A stretch of 64,000 nucleotides of DNA, from contig OZ237736.1 of NCBI GenBank assembly GCA_965178125.1, positions 310,001 through 374,000 of the forward strand, written 5' to 3'. The notes beneath the pieces were generated by a model, which was given only the letters and a program-made list of their open reading frames with translations, ran no database searches and was not told the origin of the DNA. This document shows positions 1-11,991 of this stretch, in pieces. This stretch comes from Bilabrum cf. latius (taxonomy: Eukaryota > Bigyra: Bicosoecida > Bigyra > Bicosoecida). Within the stretch, counting starts at the first letter, position 1; every line of letters begins with the position of its first letter. A program made the position numbers and the translations under genes.

Positions 1-451
1 TACCACAGGTCTGCTCCATGCTCAAGCCACACTACCAACCCACACCCCCAATCCAAGATTCTCAACCGCGACCAGTTGCGTCTGCGCGACCTCGCCCTAC
101 TCCGCACCACCACCCGGCGCCATCCGCAACCCTACCCTTCCCTCGCTTCGGGACGGGGTGCGCCCTGCTCCCGGCCCCTTCCCCCCAATTTTGCAGACGG
201 GGGAAGGGGCCTAAGGCCATGCTGCGTGTATCCGATCCTTGTGTATCACACTGTATTGAGCGGGGTTTTTGAATCAACGAATAAGTAAGAACGTACTGGT
301 GCGATACATTGCAATGTATCGCATGAATTTGCTATAGACATTGCCCTTTTCTGCACGGATGGAATTGTGGTAAATCGTGTGCACTTTTGTAATCATATTC
401 CATTCCCTCTGCCCCCAGCCCAGCTAAGGGAGAGCCGCAGGCCCCAGCGCC
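1..451. other. Left flank, no supported gene
   Basis: I see no convincing coding signal here in any frame with either code. It contains the palindrome at 301-322, and the last part is the presumed promoter and 5' leader of the gene that starts at 452. An in-frame TAA (425-427) lies just upstream of that start. Confidence 0.5.
301..322. repeat. Perfect 22-bp palindrome
   Basis: The two 11-base arms (GCGATACATTG and its exact complement) meet without a spacer. It lies about 130 bp upstream of the start codon at 452, so it could be a dimeric-factor binding site, but nothing else supports a function. Confidence 0.6.
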
Positions 452-1318
452 ATGCAACAGTTGGATCTTGTTTCGATAGTCACAATCATTATATTGCAAA
501 TTTGGGCCGGTTAGGGTTACCTCATTCCGTGTGTTCCCGAGGTGAATCTTTCGAGCCTGGTCACGTCTACTGCAACGAATTGCAGCGTCTAGGCGGACGA
601 AGGTTAGTACTCCGATGCAAGCGAGGGCTTTAGCGTCCCAGCGTTACCCAGTACGTTGGACTGGGGCAATCTTTGGGAAGCGTCGGGGCAGCAGCCATTG
701 CTTCGGGTTCGTTTGCGCCACCCCAACAGCGGTCCAAGCTCCGATACTTAGTACAAATTCAAAGACCTGGAGGTGACAGCCGGCGGAGATGGTTTGGTCG
801 TGTACGCCTGTCCCTTTGGTGTCCTGGATCCAGACTCTTGCGATGTGAACCACATCCCCGAGGTTAGAGTTGCTACTTGCCCACTCTGCTTGCTGGACAG
901 GACGAATCTCGGCGCCGTATCCGGTCGCATCACTGCTAGTGCAGGGGACCCCGGTGCAATATACAACTTTAGTACGTCGCTGTTCTGCGCCGATGCTACC
1001 GCGAAGGTGCCGCGAGGCGAGATACCTGCGATCTTGTCTCCGGCTGGACCAGACCTGTGCACCGGCGGAAAAGTGTGGTTCTCGCAGTTCGAAGGCAAGG
1101 CGCCAACATTCACCACAGGAGGGTGCGCCAAGGCCCCTCAGGACTGCTCGCCTTTCACTGCGTGGCCCCCTGCGGTGGACGGGTGCTGCGGGGCCAAGGG
1201 CGAGCGGCCAGGGAGCCTCACGTCCTGCATGCCGTGGGACGACCCGACAGCGGTGGGCAGGTGCTTCGACTGCCACGAGAGTTGCAAGCCTGCGTCGAGC
1301 CCGGCCCCAGGTGTCTAA
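452..1318 (+). CDS. Predicted secreted Cys-rich protein
   Basis: This is a 288-residue protein of unknown function, recovered only when TAG is read as sense (in-frame TAGs at 512, 590, 605 and 749; stop TAA at 1316). I chose ATG 452 because an in-frame TAA lies upstream and the ATG opens a typical signal peptide: a short polar start, then a run rich in Ile, Val and Leu ending near IWAGQG. The mature part has about 16 Cys, including CPLC-type pairs and a CFDCHESC motif near the C-terminus, which suggests a disulphide-rich extracellular domain. I do not recognise the family. The same frame stays open after the TAA for about 250 bases and includes a hydrophobic stretch, so a missed 3' intron is possible and the C-terminus is uncertain. 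Confidence 0.6.
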
Positions 1319-2149
1319 GTGACGAGTGCTCCTCGGCCCCGCAGCCTAGCCCTGGCCGCCACCTTCGGGGCAGTGGTGTCCTTGTCCATGGGCACCCCCC
1401 GTGGAGGGCGTGACGATCAAGGTGAGGAGGGGAGGGTCGCACGGGAAGGAGGCGAGGCCGAGGAAGAGGAAGAGGGTTCAGAGGAGGAGAGCCAGGGGGT
1501 ACCACTGGAGGGTTTGCGTGCAATTTGGCGGTCAACTGGGGAAGACACCCGAGGCACTATTTCGGGCCTTTGAGGCCACTGGGCAGCGTCTGGCGCGAGG
1601 CGCAGTTATCTGCTTGTAGAGTTTGTTCAGCTATCTGGCTGCCATAGTTCCTATGCAGCATCACGAGCACGAAGAAGTCCGATCATCAGAGGCGGCTATT
1701 AACGGCGCTGCGTCCGCATTCGTCGGGAAGAAATAAATCACCTCCCGCCGCTAACCGCGCCTCGCGGCGGCCAACGGCACTCGCCACAGTGGCCCAAAAC
1801 CATGCCCTCGTGGTTCCTTCAGCTGCCTGCCAAACCGCACGCAACCCCATCGGCTCCGTGCAGCTCCACATGCAAGCACAACCCCACCAGTGACGCCCCC
1901 AAACGCCGCCCCACCCGATCCCGGCGCCATTGTCTCCATGTCCAGTGTGACGCGTCCATGACGCGCCGCTGCCGGTCCCCGGGATGCGCGCCCTCGCCGA
2001 GGCCGTCACCGTTCGCGCGTTTCCCGTTGTCGTTCTGCTCCCGCTCTCTGGGACACCTAGTTGCCCTGCCTTGCTTCGAATGCCCTCCCACCGGCGGACT
2101 CGCTGTCCGAGCCATCGCGATCCGCCGAGTCAGCCGTCGTGCCACTTCG
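1319..2149. other. Intergenic, no supported gene
   Basis: GC-rich sequence without a recognisable protein. A short acidic reading frame (1319-1573, plus) continues the frame of the upstream gene and could be a further exon if an intron was missed. I see nothing else supportable. Confidence 0.4.
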
Positions 2150-2460
2150 ACGATGCGCCAATCGACTCGGGCTCATGCACTCAATCAGAAAAAAGTCTGT
2201 TCCAGTTGATTTTTGCGTTTTGTACATTTCATGTTCCAATTTCACTGTTCACGCACTGCTCGAATCAGTTAAGGGGCCGTGCATGGATTCTTGTGTGTCA
2301 CGCCCGATCGGGCCCCCCGTGCTGTGCTCACGGAGACGGCAGGAACTGGTTGGTGAACAGCACCGCAGGGTCTACACGAGGCACCTCGCCGTTCCACGGG
2401 CCAGGACCGATCTCCACCTCTGACACACCATCTAGCCCCGCCAGAATCCTGCCCCCCTTC
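2150..2460 (-). pseudogene. Inverted copy of the 3' end of the SsuA/THI5-like gene
   Basis: This stretch is a near-copy, in reverse orientation, of about 26230-26545. It includes the last roughly 45 codons of the SsuA/THI5-like gene (for example the stretch encoding PGPWNGEVPRVDPAVLF) and about 170 bp downstream of its stop. The upstream coding part is absent, so it cannot make the protein. The copied 3' flank carries part of the unrelated paralogue fragment found beside the source gene, so that junction already existed before the copy was made. Confidence 0.85.
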
Positions 2461-3656
2461 ATGCTGTTGGGTACTGGTATTACGGAGACAGAGTCTGATT
2501 CGTTGTTGACGTCAAATGAGATGATAAGCGTCTGTGCGATGAGGGTGGCTCTGCGAAGAAGGAGAACGCCGCAACACCTTGTCCGTAGGTGGGAAGAGGA
2601 ATTGTAGCGTTAGACATCGTAATCTGATTAACGGAAGAGGCAGGCCACGAAGAGTGGAGGTTGGCATTTCTCCTGTAAATCGCCTCCATTCGTTGGTGAG
2701 GCCAATAAGGTCTCTGAGATTGAGGTCGCCCGGTGGGCGCAGGACCCGCTCGAGGTGCAGGAGCAGATGCGACGTAGCGATGCGGAGGAGTGAGAGAGAG
2801 AAATATAGGCTAGGGATGCAGACCAGGAGCGGCGGCGACTCGGGGTGGGGGGGACGCGGAGCAGGAGGAGAGGACGAGAGGTGGGGGGGACGCGGAGCAG
2901 GAGGAGAGGACGAGAGGTGGGGGGGACGCGGAGCAGGAGGAGAGGACGAGAGGTGGGGGGGGGGTCGGAGTGGGGGCAGAGCAGAGAGAGAGAGGGCGAT
3001 AGATGGGCGGGTGGGGCAAAGCAGGGAGGAGGGGGGGGCGGCGGTTCACCAAGTGGGGAGGAAGTAGTGGAGGAGAAGATGAGTGGTGGGGTCATCGGGT
3101 TGATACGGCGGATAGGAAGGGGGAGGCACAGGCCGGGCAGGTGGGGGTTTGGGCATGTGTGTGACGAGTGACTCGGATCAGGGGAGATCGGATCACCCGA
3201 CCACAGGCGGATGCGGCAGTTGAGAGGTCACAATTAGACTCGAGCGGCGATCAAGCCGCGTGCTATTCGGGCGCTGAGGGGCAGCGCTCGCCAGTTTTCT
3301 TTTTGGTAACTTTGAGGATGGGCTCTCGGAGGAAACTGACTGTCTGCGAGATTAGGGTGCTGTGTACAACGTGTGATCTCAGGGGTGGAAGAGCTCAGGA
3401 CTGACAGATCATCTTGAATTCTTTTCCCACCCGCCCGGGCCCGGAGAATTCGTTGTGTGTCTCCGCTGGTGGACAAATCCATCGGTGGATTCAGGCACAT
3501 GGCGACGGCTCTGTGTTCGATGCCATGTCTGGTTGTAATTGGGTGGTTGAGTCTGTAAAAGAAGCTTTCATGGAAGTCACGATCTCACAAATTTTCAGTG
3601 GCTGCGTACATGCGGCCTCGAACACTCGTCCTGGATCTGCGGCCCCAATCCACAGC
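2461..3656. other. Intergenic with minisatellite
   Basis: No supported gene. It holds the 36-bp minisatellite at 2854-2961 inside a purine-rich tract (about 2760-3070). The repetitive open frames over that tract on both strands are repeat artefacts. The right end abuts the stop codon of the minus-strand gene at 3657. Confidence 0.5.
2854..2961. repeat. 36-bp minisatellite, three units
   Basis: Three consecutive near-identical units begin at about 2854, 2890 and 2926. Each starts ACGCGGAGCAGGAGG and ends in a run of G. The period of 36 is a multiple of three, which creates spurious repeat proteins on both strands. Confidence 0.85.
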
Positions 3657-6600
3657 TCACTCGAGCATCTCGCCCAATGCAGCTAGACCGGAGGGCACAA
3701 ACAGCCCATGCATCCAATCCGAACGACTCCCCTCGCTGCCTCCCTCTTGCTGCTCTTCTTCCACACCACGACTCAGCCAACCAAGCACGCCATGCACACA
3801 GCCGGCCTCCATGCGCATCCCAGGCCTGACAACAGGACCAGAATCCTGCCCGATTGCCTCGTTCGGCACGATCCACGCCCGTCTTCCATCCACTTGCATC
3901 GGGTCGAACGCCCACGTTGACTGGAGTCGCTTTGGTCCAGCTCGCTCAGTGTAGAGCCCGAGGTTGCTGCATAGCTCCGCTTCGGCCATCGGCCCGTGAA
4001 GTCGCAGTAACAGGATAGGCACTAGGTGGCGGAGCACGCGCTGCGAGGCATCTCTTGTCGCGCGGGCACTGCTCACGGACGCAGTATCAATGATGGCGCA
4101 CACCCAGAGCATTCGCAGCGCGTCGATCGCGCTCACCACAGGTCTTGCCCGGGGAGGGTGTGCCAGCTGCTTGCCGACCATCAGCTGCACCTGCTAGCTA
4201 CCCACCACGCCCGCATCTGCTGGACGTGCGAGTGATAGAGGCAGCCGAAATGAATTCGAAGTCAGGTTCCGTTTATTCACTGCCCGCACAGTCCCTCGGG
4301 ATCCCTCGGGCCATGCGGTGAGCACCGTGGTGCAGCCCTCTGTACCGAACATGAGGTCATGCCACGCTTCTGATGCGTACGGCTCAGACTAGCCTGCCAG
4401 CATTGCTGCAGTTGCATGCATCCAACCTTTGGCATCATCAACGTCCTATGATTGTGTGTCAGACACGGTGTGGCCAGACACTCCAACCGCTAACGTTGCT
4501 GCTTTAGCGAGGACGCGTGGGTCAGCTAGCCCAGGTGACGACAAGAGAGACTCCAGCGAAGCTACAGCGCTGCCTCTTTCGTCACCCCAGTCCTACTGTA
4601 GCGTCACTTGTTCCCTGAACTGTAGCTCGGCGCTAGCTGCCATCCCAGAGATTGCACCGGCGTGTGGCTGCAGCAGTATCTGCACGTCTTGCGCTCTTGC
4701 AAGCAACCTTGACTGCAGCAAGGCAAGCTGACTTTCGATGCCCATGACTCTCGCGCACGTTCTTGCCTTCAATTCTTCCGTGGATTCCACGAATGTGTTC
4801 TCATCTACCTCTGCGAGCTCCTCTGCTGATTGCGCGAGTGCATCGAGCTGACAAGCCAGCGACCAGGAAGACGTGCACGCAGCGAGCAGTGCCCGCCTGC
4901 CCTCAGGGCCCGTACCACACCGCATGCTTCCCGCTTTTCTAGCGGCCATCACCTGCGGCTCGATTCTCTCTGCGACAAGCTCGTCGAGCTATTGCATGGT
5001 CTGCGCGGCGCTCATCTGGGGTAGTTGTTCCCGAGCTAGTACGGCCATGGTTGCCGCGGGTAGTCTGGGATCAAGAGCCCCCCAGTGCACTGCATGGTGC
5101 TGCATCTTCGCGCTTGCTTCTCGGACCATGCCGTGCAAGCGGCCTGCGACGTCGTTTGAGCTCTACCCTAAGCTGCTGCTGGCCTGCAGCAGACCGCAGA
5201 CTGATTCCGCTTGCCCAGCTAAGTGGTCCGGCCCCATCGATGATTCCGTTGGGGCGGACAGTGTAGAATCGGCTGAAGCGTGACCCAACCCCAGAATCAG
5301 GCTTCTGCATGCTGCAAGGCCCAGCTGGTAAGAAACAGCAGCCATTTCTTGCGCAGTTTTGAGCTCAGCATTGGCTTCCTGCTCGTTGTACCGGTGAGCT
5401 TCCACCCAATACTCTTCGGAGTGTCTAAAAGCTCGGCCTCTGCGCGCAAGAGCATGACGTGTGAGCTGCCAGTCCTTGCATAGCACTTCCAGGGTCCGAA
5501 CACCGCGGGCGGTCTCCTTGATCCTGGTATCGAGGAACGACTGAACGCTTGGGGACTCGCCCAGATCCGAACTCAGTGCGGCCCGCATGTGCCATACGAC
5601 GTCCGTTGCCCTCTGCGGGTGCACAGCCTCCCTCAGCTTGCCAAAGCCATACGTTGACGTGTCATCGTCGAAGGAACACGAGGCGTAGCCCATACGCTCC
5701 AGGCGACCCATCGCCAAGGCCGCTTCTGCTGCCGCCCCAGCGACCCGGCCACGTAGTGCCTCGTCCGCATTCAACTCATCCAACTTGCTGGCACAGCGCA
5801 CGGCAAGGGCAGCGCATCGCCGCTGGAGCATTTCAACTGCCGGGCACAGCTCCTCCATGACCATGCCATAACCAACGCGCATGTGCCTGTGACCGAGCAC
5901 TTCCTAGACTCGATGCTCGTCGCCATGCACTCCTTGCTTCTTGCCTTTTCGTTTGCGATCTGGACTGCCCGTGTATTTCTGCAGGTAGATGGTATCCAGA
6001 AGCCGTGAATCTGCAGGGTACGGCTGCTCTCCGAACTAGAGAGCATCCTAAACCTCAGCGCGTGCGGTCGCGGCAGTCGAATCAGCCACGGGCGCGGGGG
6101 TGTGCGGCTCGCTGTCATCGCTTGCAATGAGACCATCGCCGACCTCGCCCGTGATTGCGAGCGTCCTAAGCAATTTCATCGCTTCCAACTACTACTCCGT
6201 GTCTCGCATCTCCCGTGCTCGGACTGAAGCGATGCCGACCCCACTGCTAGCCACAGGCGCATTTGGCTCTGCGTTCGCTTCATCCCCTGCCGCAGCATCT
6301 GCGGGCAGCAAATCTTCTTGCTGGTGCCAATCATCGCCCGCCTCACAATCATCCGAATGAGGGTCCCCTCCTTCCAGCACAGCTTCAGAGTCGTCCTCTT
6401 GCACCTAGCCCTAAAGGTAGGCATCCAGGGGTTCGAGGGAAAGCGAGGCTGCAACAAGCAGGCTAGACACAGTTTCAAAGGACCGCACGAGCTCCCCCCT
6501 ATCTAGAGCATCCGCTGCTGCAACCATCATCTGCTGCTGCACGGCTAGTGGCGCTTCCTGGATGGGGCGGGAGTCTTTAGATACCCAGTCGCGAAAGGTC

Positions 6601-7619
6601 TCGTGATGCGGCGCGCTGCCCTCCTTCAGCACATCAGCCAGTCGTACCTGTGAGGTGTCTAATGAGGCCACTTGACCGGCGGCAGCACTGTGCACCAGGT
6701 CCTCTGGCCTCCTGCCGACGGGCGGCTAACTGCCTGCCACCACATGAACCTGGCCAGAGTTATTGCCGGAGCCTGAGCCAGTGCTAGCACCGGTGCTGGT
6801 GCTGTGATCCTGGCTCTGGAGCGACTGTAAGCCTGCGTTGCACCATTGAGCTACCACACTGTAGTCAGATGAGATGAGCTCAGATTCTGCCAAGCGAAGC
6901 AGTTGCACGGTCAAGTGAGAAGGGGCGCAATAGCCTGCCATGCCTGCCGCAAGCAGAGCGCGAGAAACCGTCTACGCTGTGCCAGCCGGTGGGGTCGTTG
7001 GGATCGGATCGAGGTACTTCCGGCTTGCTCCCTGCTCGGTATCGGATCGGCTTGGGCCGGCATTGCGAAGCGGCCTGGCGGCAGCAGCGAGTGCTGCTGC
7101 TACCAACCAGGGTTCGGCGGCGCCAGCCCTGGCATAGGCGAGAGCTAGCTGGACCATCTCAAGGTCGCGAGCATCGTTGCTTGTTCCACTTTTGGGTGTG
7201 TCTTCCAGGCTGGTCAAGTGTACTCGAACTGCTGACAGGTGTCTCGTTGAGGCAATGCCATCCTTCGACATCGCCTGCTTTAATCGATTTAAAACACTGT
7301 CGTTAGCCTTGACGAATTCATCCATACTGGCTGGGTCAAGCGCCTTCTTCTTCTTCTTCTTGACTGCCTTAGATTGGTTGAACGAATGCACTGCCGCCTT
7401 TACTTTGTCTTTCACGGCTATAATTTTCTCCAATGCTACGACCTCGTCGATTTTACTTACACTACCACCACAATCTACGGCGCTCTTCTTGCTGACTCGC
7501 ATCAAATCCACGAAAGTACGCCAAGCTTGTCGACGCTATTCGCCCCCACGAACACGCCGGGTAGGCAAACTATTGCAGCATCGTAAAACGCTGCGAACCT
7601 GGACCCTAGCGATCCTCAT
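3657..7619 (-). CDS. Large hypothetical protein, possibly organellar, 16 in-frame TAGs
   Basis: One frame runs from ATG 7619 to TGA 3657 (1320 residues) without TAA or TGA. It crosses TAG at 7536, 6972, 6726, 6411, 6405, 6192, 6189, 6048, 6036, 5904, 5163, 4989, 4593, 4446, 4389 and 4194. The N-terminus is rich in Arg with almost no acidic residues for about 40 residues (MRIARVQVRSVLRCCNS), which resembles a mitochondrial or plastid presequence. A Lys-rich patch (KAVKKKKKKALD) follows, and then Ala/Leu-rich helical segments such as LALAYARAGAAEPWLVAAAL. These recall the helical repeats of FASTK/RAP or OPR-type organellar RNA-binding proteins. That resemblance is by pattern only; I cannot see a RAP domain. 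The middle and C-terminal parts are helical and unrecognised. The reading frame is strong; the function is unknown. Confidence 0.75.
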
Positions 7620-7758
7620 TTTACTAGTATTATTCCAATTTGGAATTTCAGGCCGTCTATCTGCCCGTGCATGCATTCACATTACTGTTGGCAACCGGAA
7701 TCGTAATAAATTCTGTGCTTTGTGCTCAACACACAAAAGGAGAGAGCATGACATCAAG

Positions 7759-9189
7759 ATGATACGATTTGCCGTAATTGTCTTACTTGCAAGACTGTGC
7801 AGCGCATGTGACAGAAGTCGCAGTGCGGAGGCTCGAATTGCTATAGCGGAAGGCCTACAACCTAGACTAGCTGACATAGGATTTGGGATCAGAAATGACA
7901 CGTCCTGCCCCTTGTCTCTTGCTTCAGACGTATATTACCATTGGGAGACGTCGAAAACTCGAAGTGACTAGGGTTTCTGGCAGTGTGGCTCATGTGGCAA
8001 ACAGTTCAGGACAGAGACGTACTTGGAAGCACATTTCAAAAGAAAGCACCCCGATCTGATTCAAAATTCGTCAGGCATTTGCCTATCAGATGCTTGTCCC
8101 ATAATTGGGTGCTCCAACCACCGTATCATTACGGCTGAGACGGAGCAACAGGGGGTGCTCATGCCAGCGGAGCAACGTCACCTCGAATGCGTGGATATGG
8201 TCAGTCAGTGCGCTACACGCCACACTGCAGATGGCATAGGTCAGCCAGTTGCTGATTCTGTACGGGAAGAACTCAAGACGGGTGAGTCCACTAGCCTACG
8301 CACGTAATTTCAAGCTCCAAACCCTCAGATCTCTTGTCTCTGCTCACCTCGATCTCGTCCGCCCCCCGCAGTTGCCGAGCAATTCTGCTCGGGTGCTTCC
8401 AGACGAGACAAGTTGCTCCCTATCGTGGACGAGACGGGCAGATGGAGGCACCCGAAACGGCGCGGCGCCTCCGCCGATGCCCAGCTCGGCACGGTGCTGA
8501 CCATCGTGGGGTCCGTCTTCGGGATCACGGGGCTGGTTTTCATCCTCTTTGTGTGCGTCGACGGAGGCGCTTGCGTCGCGAAAACCTCGGGATACAGCCG
8601 TCGCACCAACGGTGGTCGCAAGGCGGGCCGCCGCGGGTCGAGGTCGAGGTCAAAAACGGGTAGTGGTGCTTTCAGTGGCACAAGTGGGGGCGGGGGCGAA
8701 GGATGGGACAGCGACGTCGACGGCTGGGAGGGTTTGGACGGTGGCGGGAACAGTTCCGGCTTTGAGGAGGACGCTCGCAGGATGAAGGGTAGGCAAGACA
8801 TGCAGGATCGGAAGGCGCTCGGGGGCAGGGGGCGCCGCGCAGTAGGCCCCGACGGTGGTTCCGCTGCAGGACGGGGCTCCATGGCTGGGTCAGGGGGTGG
8901 CCTGTTTGGGCTAATCGGGGCGACCACGGAAACCGTATCCACCGGTTTCATAGCGGCAAGCCGTGTCGCCATGTATCCAGTGCGTAGCTTGTTCCCTGGA
9001 AACAGAGCCGGGAAAGTGGGAGGTGGTGGACTCCGGCGGCTGGGTGGTACCGCTGCTTCGAGCACAACTCGGACTGGCTCTGGCTCATTTGGCGTAGGCC
9101 TGAACGGGGTAGTTGGGGCGTTTCCAAGCAGAGTCGGGGGTTCTGATGCCGGCCAGACCCTCCGGAACCGGCCGTCGAGGCCAGTTTGA
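7759..9189 (+). CDS. Membrane-anchored C2H2-containing protein (one intron)
   Basis: Exons are 7759-8281 and 8372-9189, joined across a 90-nt GT-AG intron (donor GTGAGT, acceptor CCCCGCAG), giving 446 residues and ending at TGA. One in-frame TAG lies at 7969. The protein starts with a signal peptide (MIRFAVIVLLARLCSAC). After a YYHWETSKTRSD stretch comes a zinc-finger-like CGSC...H-x4-H motif (residues about 75-98), then CLSDACPIIGC. After the splice there is another Cys motif, a single hydrophobic helix (VLTIVGSVFGITGLVFILFVCV) and a Gly/Ser/Arg-rich tail. The C2H2 motif therefore sits on the luminal side, as in a widespread but uncharacterised secreted C2H2 family that I recall only loosely. 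A nuclear transcription-factor role is unlikely given the signal peptide. Confidence 0.7.
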
Positions 9190-9262
9190 CAGAGTCTGTG
9201 TGCACTCGTCACGGGGTAAACTGAACCAAAGAATCATTTGCGCTCCACTAATAGTTCGTAGC

Positions 9263-11107
9263 ATGATTGAGCCTGAGAATCCAATGGAAGAATAGCTCTT
9301 GCAGGCGCTGTCATTTGCGCGGCGGGCAGTGGCCCTTGATTCCGAGGGTGGCAACGGTGCAGAGAGAGCGTACCGCGATGCTATCCACCACCTACGAAAC
9401 GCACAGGCTCAGTGCCATCGCGCTGAGGAGCAGGAGGAGATGACAAGCCTTGCAGACAAGTACTAGCTGAGGATAGACTCAATCGCAGCGCCAAGGAAGG
9501 CAGCGGTGGGTCAAGCTCCTGGACCAGCCGATGCAGCCGGATCCAAAGCGAAGAATCGCGCGTTCAAAGAAGACAAAAAGCTTAGGAGCATTATTGACAC
9601 TATGCAAAACATGTCGGGTGGGGTTGCATGGTCGCCGATGTGGTCGGCACGGATGTCTGCCGCGCGGCCAACATCGGCGATCGATCCGCCGTGCCCTTAG
9701 GAAGCGATGCTGCGGCCGTTCTGGAGGTTGAACCAACTCGCGCGGTCGATCCGATCAGGAACATTCATAACAGCCTCTGTGTACATGCCGCCAGACGCTT
9801 GGACGCAGCCCGGAGGATCAGCGGCGGTGTCCGGCCTGGCAGCCAAGGTCAAGGCGCTCGGAGTGCTCGCCCGCAGCGTCCGTCGACTGGCGCCGGAGGC
9901 CCCTTCCCTGCCCGCTCCCGCCGGTAGCACGGCTTCCTCCACCGACGAACTCTCGGTCTCTCACTCGTCACACGACGCGGGGACACCTTCGACCGGCATC
10001 AGCCCCGGGTTTGATGGGGAGCTTGCGCACGTCCTCAGGGTAGTGCAGGAGTGCTGGGGGGCGATGAGGGCTTGCGACCGGAGGTTGCGACCGTGGGAGC
10101 AAGCCAACGTCCCGCTCGTCAGATTGCGCGGTGCTGCTCCGGGATCGAAATCCGCGACCAAGTCGGCAGAGCAGTTGCCTGCGTTTCAGCAGGTCCCGGC
10201 GGCGACCCCGCTGGCAGAGCAGGTGGTTGGGCAGCCGCCCGCCTCCATGGCACCGCCAGCTGACGCTGTGCTCTCGGCGGCGTGGGGCTGCGGGCTGGCC
10301 ACGAGGGCCGGCGCGTTCAGGGACTCGGTGGTTGCAACCGGTGCGGGTGGGGGCGCCGCGCACGAGTTGCGGAACCGAGCCAGATCGGTGGCAGCGGGCC
10401 GGCCGAGCGCCAGCGGGGCCGTTCCGGTGGAAAACCCCGTGGCAAAGGCGACGGCGGCGCAGTCGAGGCCGCGGCGAGGTTCCGTTCCGGCGCGCGGCGC
10501 CGCGCATATGCCAGTGGCCGCGGGTGTCCCTTCGAGCCTGGGCGCCGCGCCGCCCACCCCTGCGGTCGGAGATGGTGTGACGAGTGGCCCGCGCCGCGTG
10601 TCGGTCGCGCCGCCGGCGGGTGCCGCCAGGACGCAAGGCCTCTCCGTCGCCCCCTCCCTCTCCTTGCTGGGATACGGGGGCAGAGACCCCGGCCCTCATC
10701 CTACGGGGGGTGGCCCTGCGGCGCCCGCCGATGTGCACGTGAGGGAGTACGGTGCACTTTTGATCGAGATCGCGAAGGATTTGGCGGGGGTCGAGGCCAG
10801 CATCCGGGGCGCCCTCAGGGCGTGCTCCTCGCGAGGGGGGGGGTCGAGTTTTGATTCCGGATCGCATGCTTCTGGTGCGTCGGGAGCGACTGGTGCGGAT
10901 GCAGGGCGAGCAGAATCCGATCACCGGAAGTGGTGCAGGCGCTGTGCCCTGGATCTGTCGAAGGGGTGGCGGTGGCAGGGACTGCGCGTGCTGGCCTGCT
11001 TCCTGGGTGACGCGCTTGCTCCGGTCGTGCTGGGCGACGCGAGTGCACTGCTTTCTCTATGGCTGGCAAAGGAGGAGCGAAACCTTCGTAGCCCACTGGT
11101 GCTTTGA
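9263..11107 (+). CDS. Protein with N-terminal MIT-like helical domain
   Basis: The frame runs from ATG 9263 to TGA 11105, 614 residues, with TAG at 9293, 9464 and 9698. The first 70 or so residues look like an MIT domain, a three-helix bundle. A helix with AVALDSEG is followed by AYRDAIHHLRNA and then LADKY[TAG]LRIDSI, matching the usual layout of paired helices ending in an acidic/Arg helix. MIT domains bind ESCRT-III tails and place proteins on endosomes or at abscission sites. The rest is a long Ala/Pro/Gly/Ser-rich region without a recognisable enzyme, ending in a Leu/Ala-rich segment (about 540-605). Membrane-trafficking involvement is inferred from the MIT-like segment alone. Confidence 0.55.
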
Positions 11108-11324
11108 TCAGTCAGACTGTCTATAGCACGCAAGCGAGGCAAACTAGGTGGTGCGATAGGCCCTCCACGCAGGTGATGTACGAGGACCGGCCAAGCCCAA
11201 GGAGCAGGGCCGGCCCTGACGGGAGTGAGCTGCATGCTGCCATTTATCCTATCAAATGAGCCACCCAAGGAGTGTGCTATGACCAAGCCGCACAAGCGCC
11301 TGAGGAGGCTGCGCCAGGCTCTGC

Positions 11325-11864
11325 ATGTGTGCACCTACCTTCTGCGACGTGCCTCACTCACTCTCTGCCATCGTTGACATTGGCCTCGGCATATTCGCCC
11401 TGACCTATTCGCCCGTGCACTCTGCTCTGGGTACTGAGCTGGTGCAAGGGTACGAGATCGGGGTGGTTGTATGCAGCGGCAGCGGCGCGGCGATGTGCGG
11501 GCTGTCGCTGTTTCCGCTGGTATGTGTGCGGGCTAGCGAGGCACTTGTGTGGAGAAAACGAGCAAGTATCGGAGACGGAGAAGGTGCTTGCATTTCCACG
11601 TGTGAAACTCCGGGGGACACGATCATAGTGGGCTCAAAGTTCGCGAATCGTGGTAGCGAAGTTGTCACGGACCCGAAGGACGTGCTGGAGATGCCTGCAT
11701 TTGTGCGGGCAGCAGGTGGAAGCCTACGACTCATTGCCATTGGCATAATGCCAGAGGTAGGCCGGCCAGCAGTGCCTGTGGGGGCGATGGAAGGGAAGGA
11801 AGGAGGGCTGGCGTGCTAGAGCACAGCATTGGCTGTGCATCGAATTTTCATCATTGGTGGTTAA
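11325..11864 (+). CDS. Hypothetical small protein
   Basis: An open frame from ATG 11325 to TAA 11862 (179 residues, one TAG at 11817) lies between two plus-strand genes. It contains an early hydrophobic stretch (VDIGLGIFALTYS) and a second (AAMCGLSLFPLVCV), but no recognisable motif. It could be a real small membrane protein, part of a spliced gene or a chance frame. I give it only because the interval is otherwise empty. Confidence 0.25.
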
Positions 11865-11991
11865 AACCCTTGCATCGTCTTTTTTGGGTCTGTCTGCGCA
11901 TGAGCTCCTGCAGGCGCAACTGCAGTGCACTGCTAGTGGCAGTTGATCCGATCCTACCCAGTAGTTCCATTCTAACGGACCTCAGCTCAAC

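Noticed and set aside
2579-3095. Repetitive Arg/Gly/Glu-rich or Pro/Leu/Ser-rich proteins over the minisatellite
   Set aside because: Both strands are open only because of the 36-bp tandem repeat; no start context, domain or continuation supports a gene.
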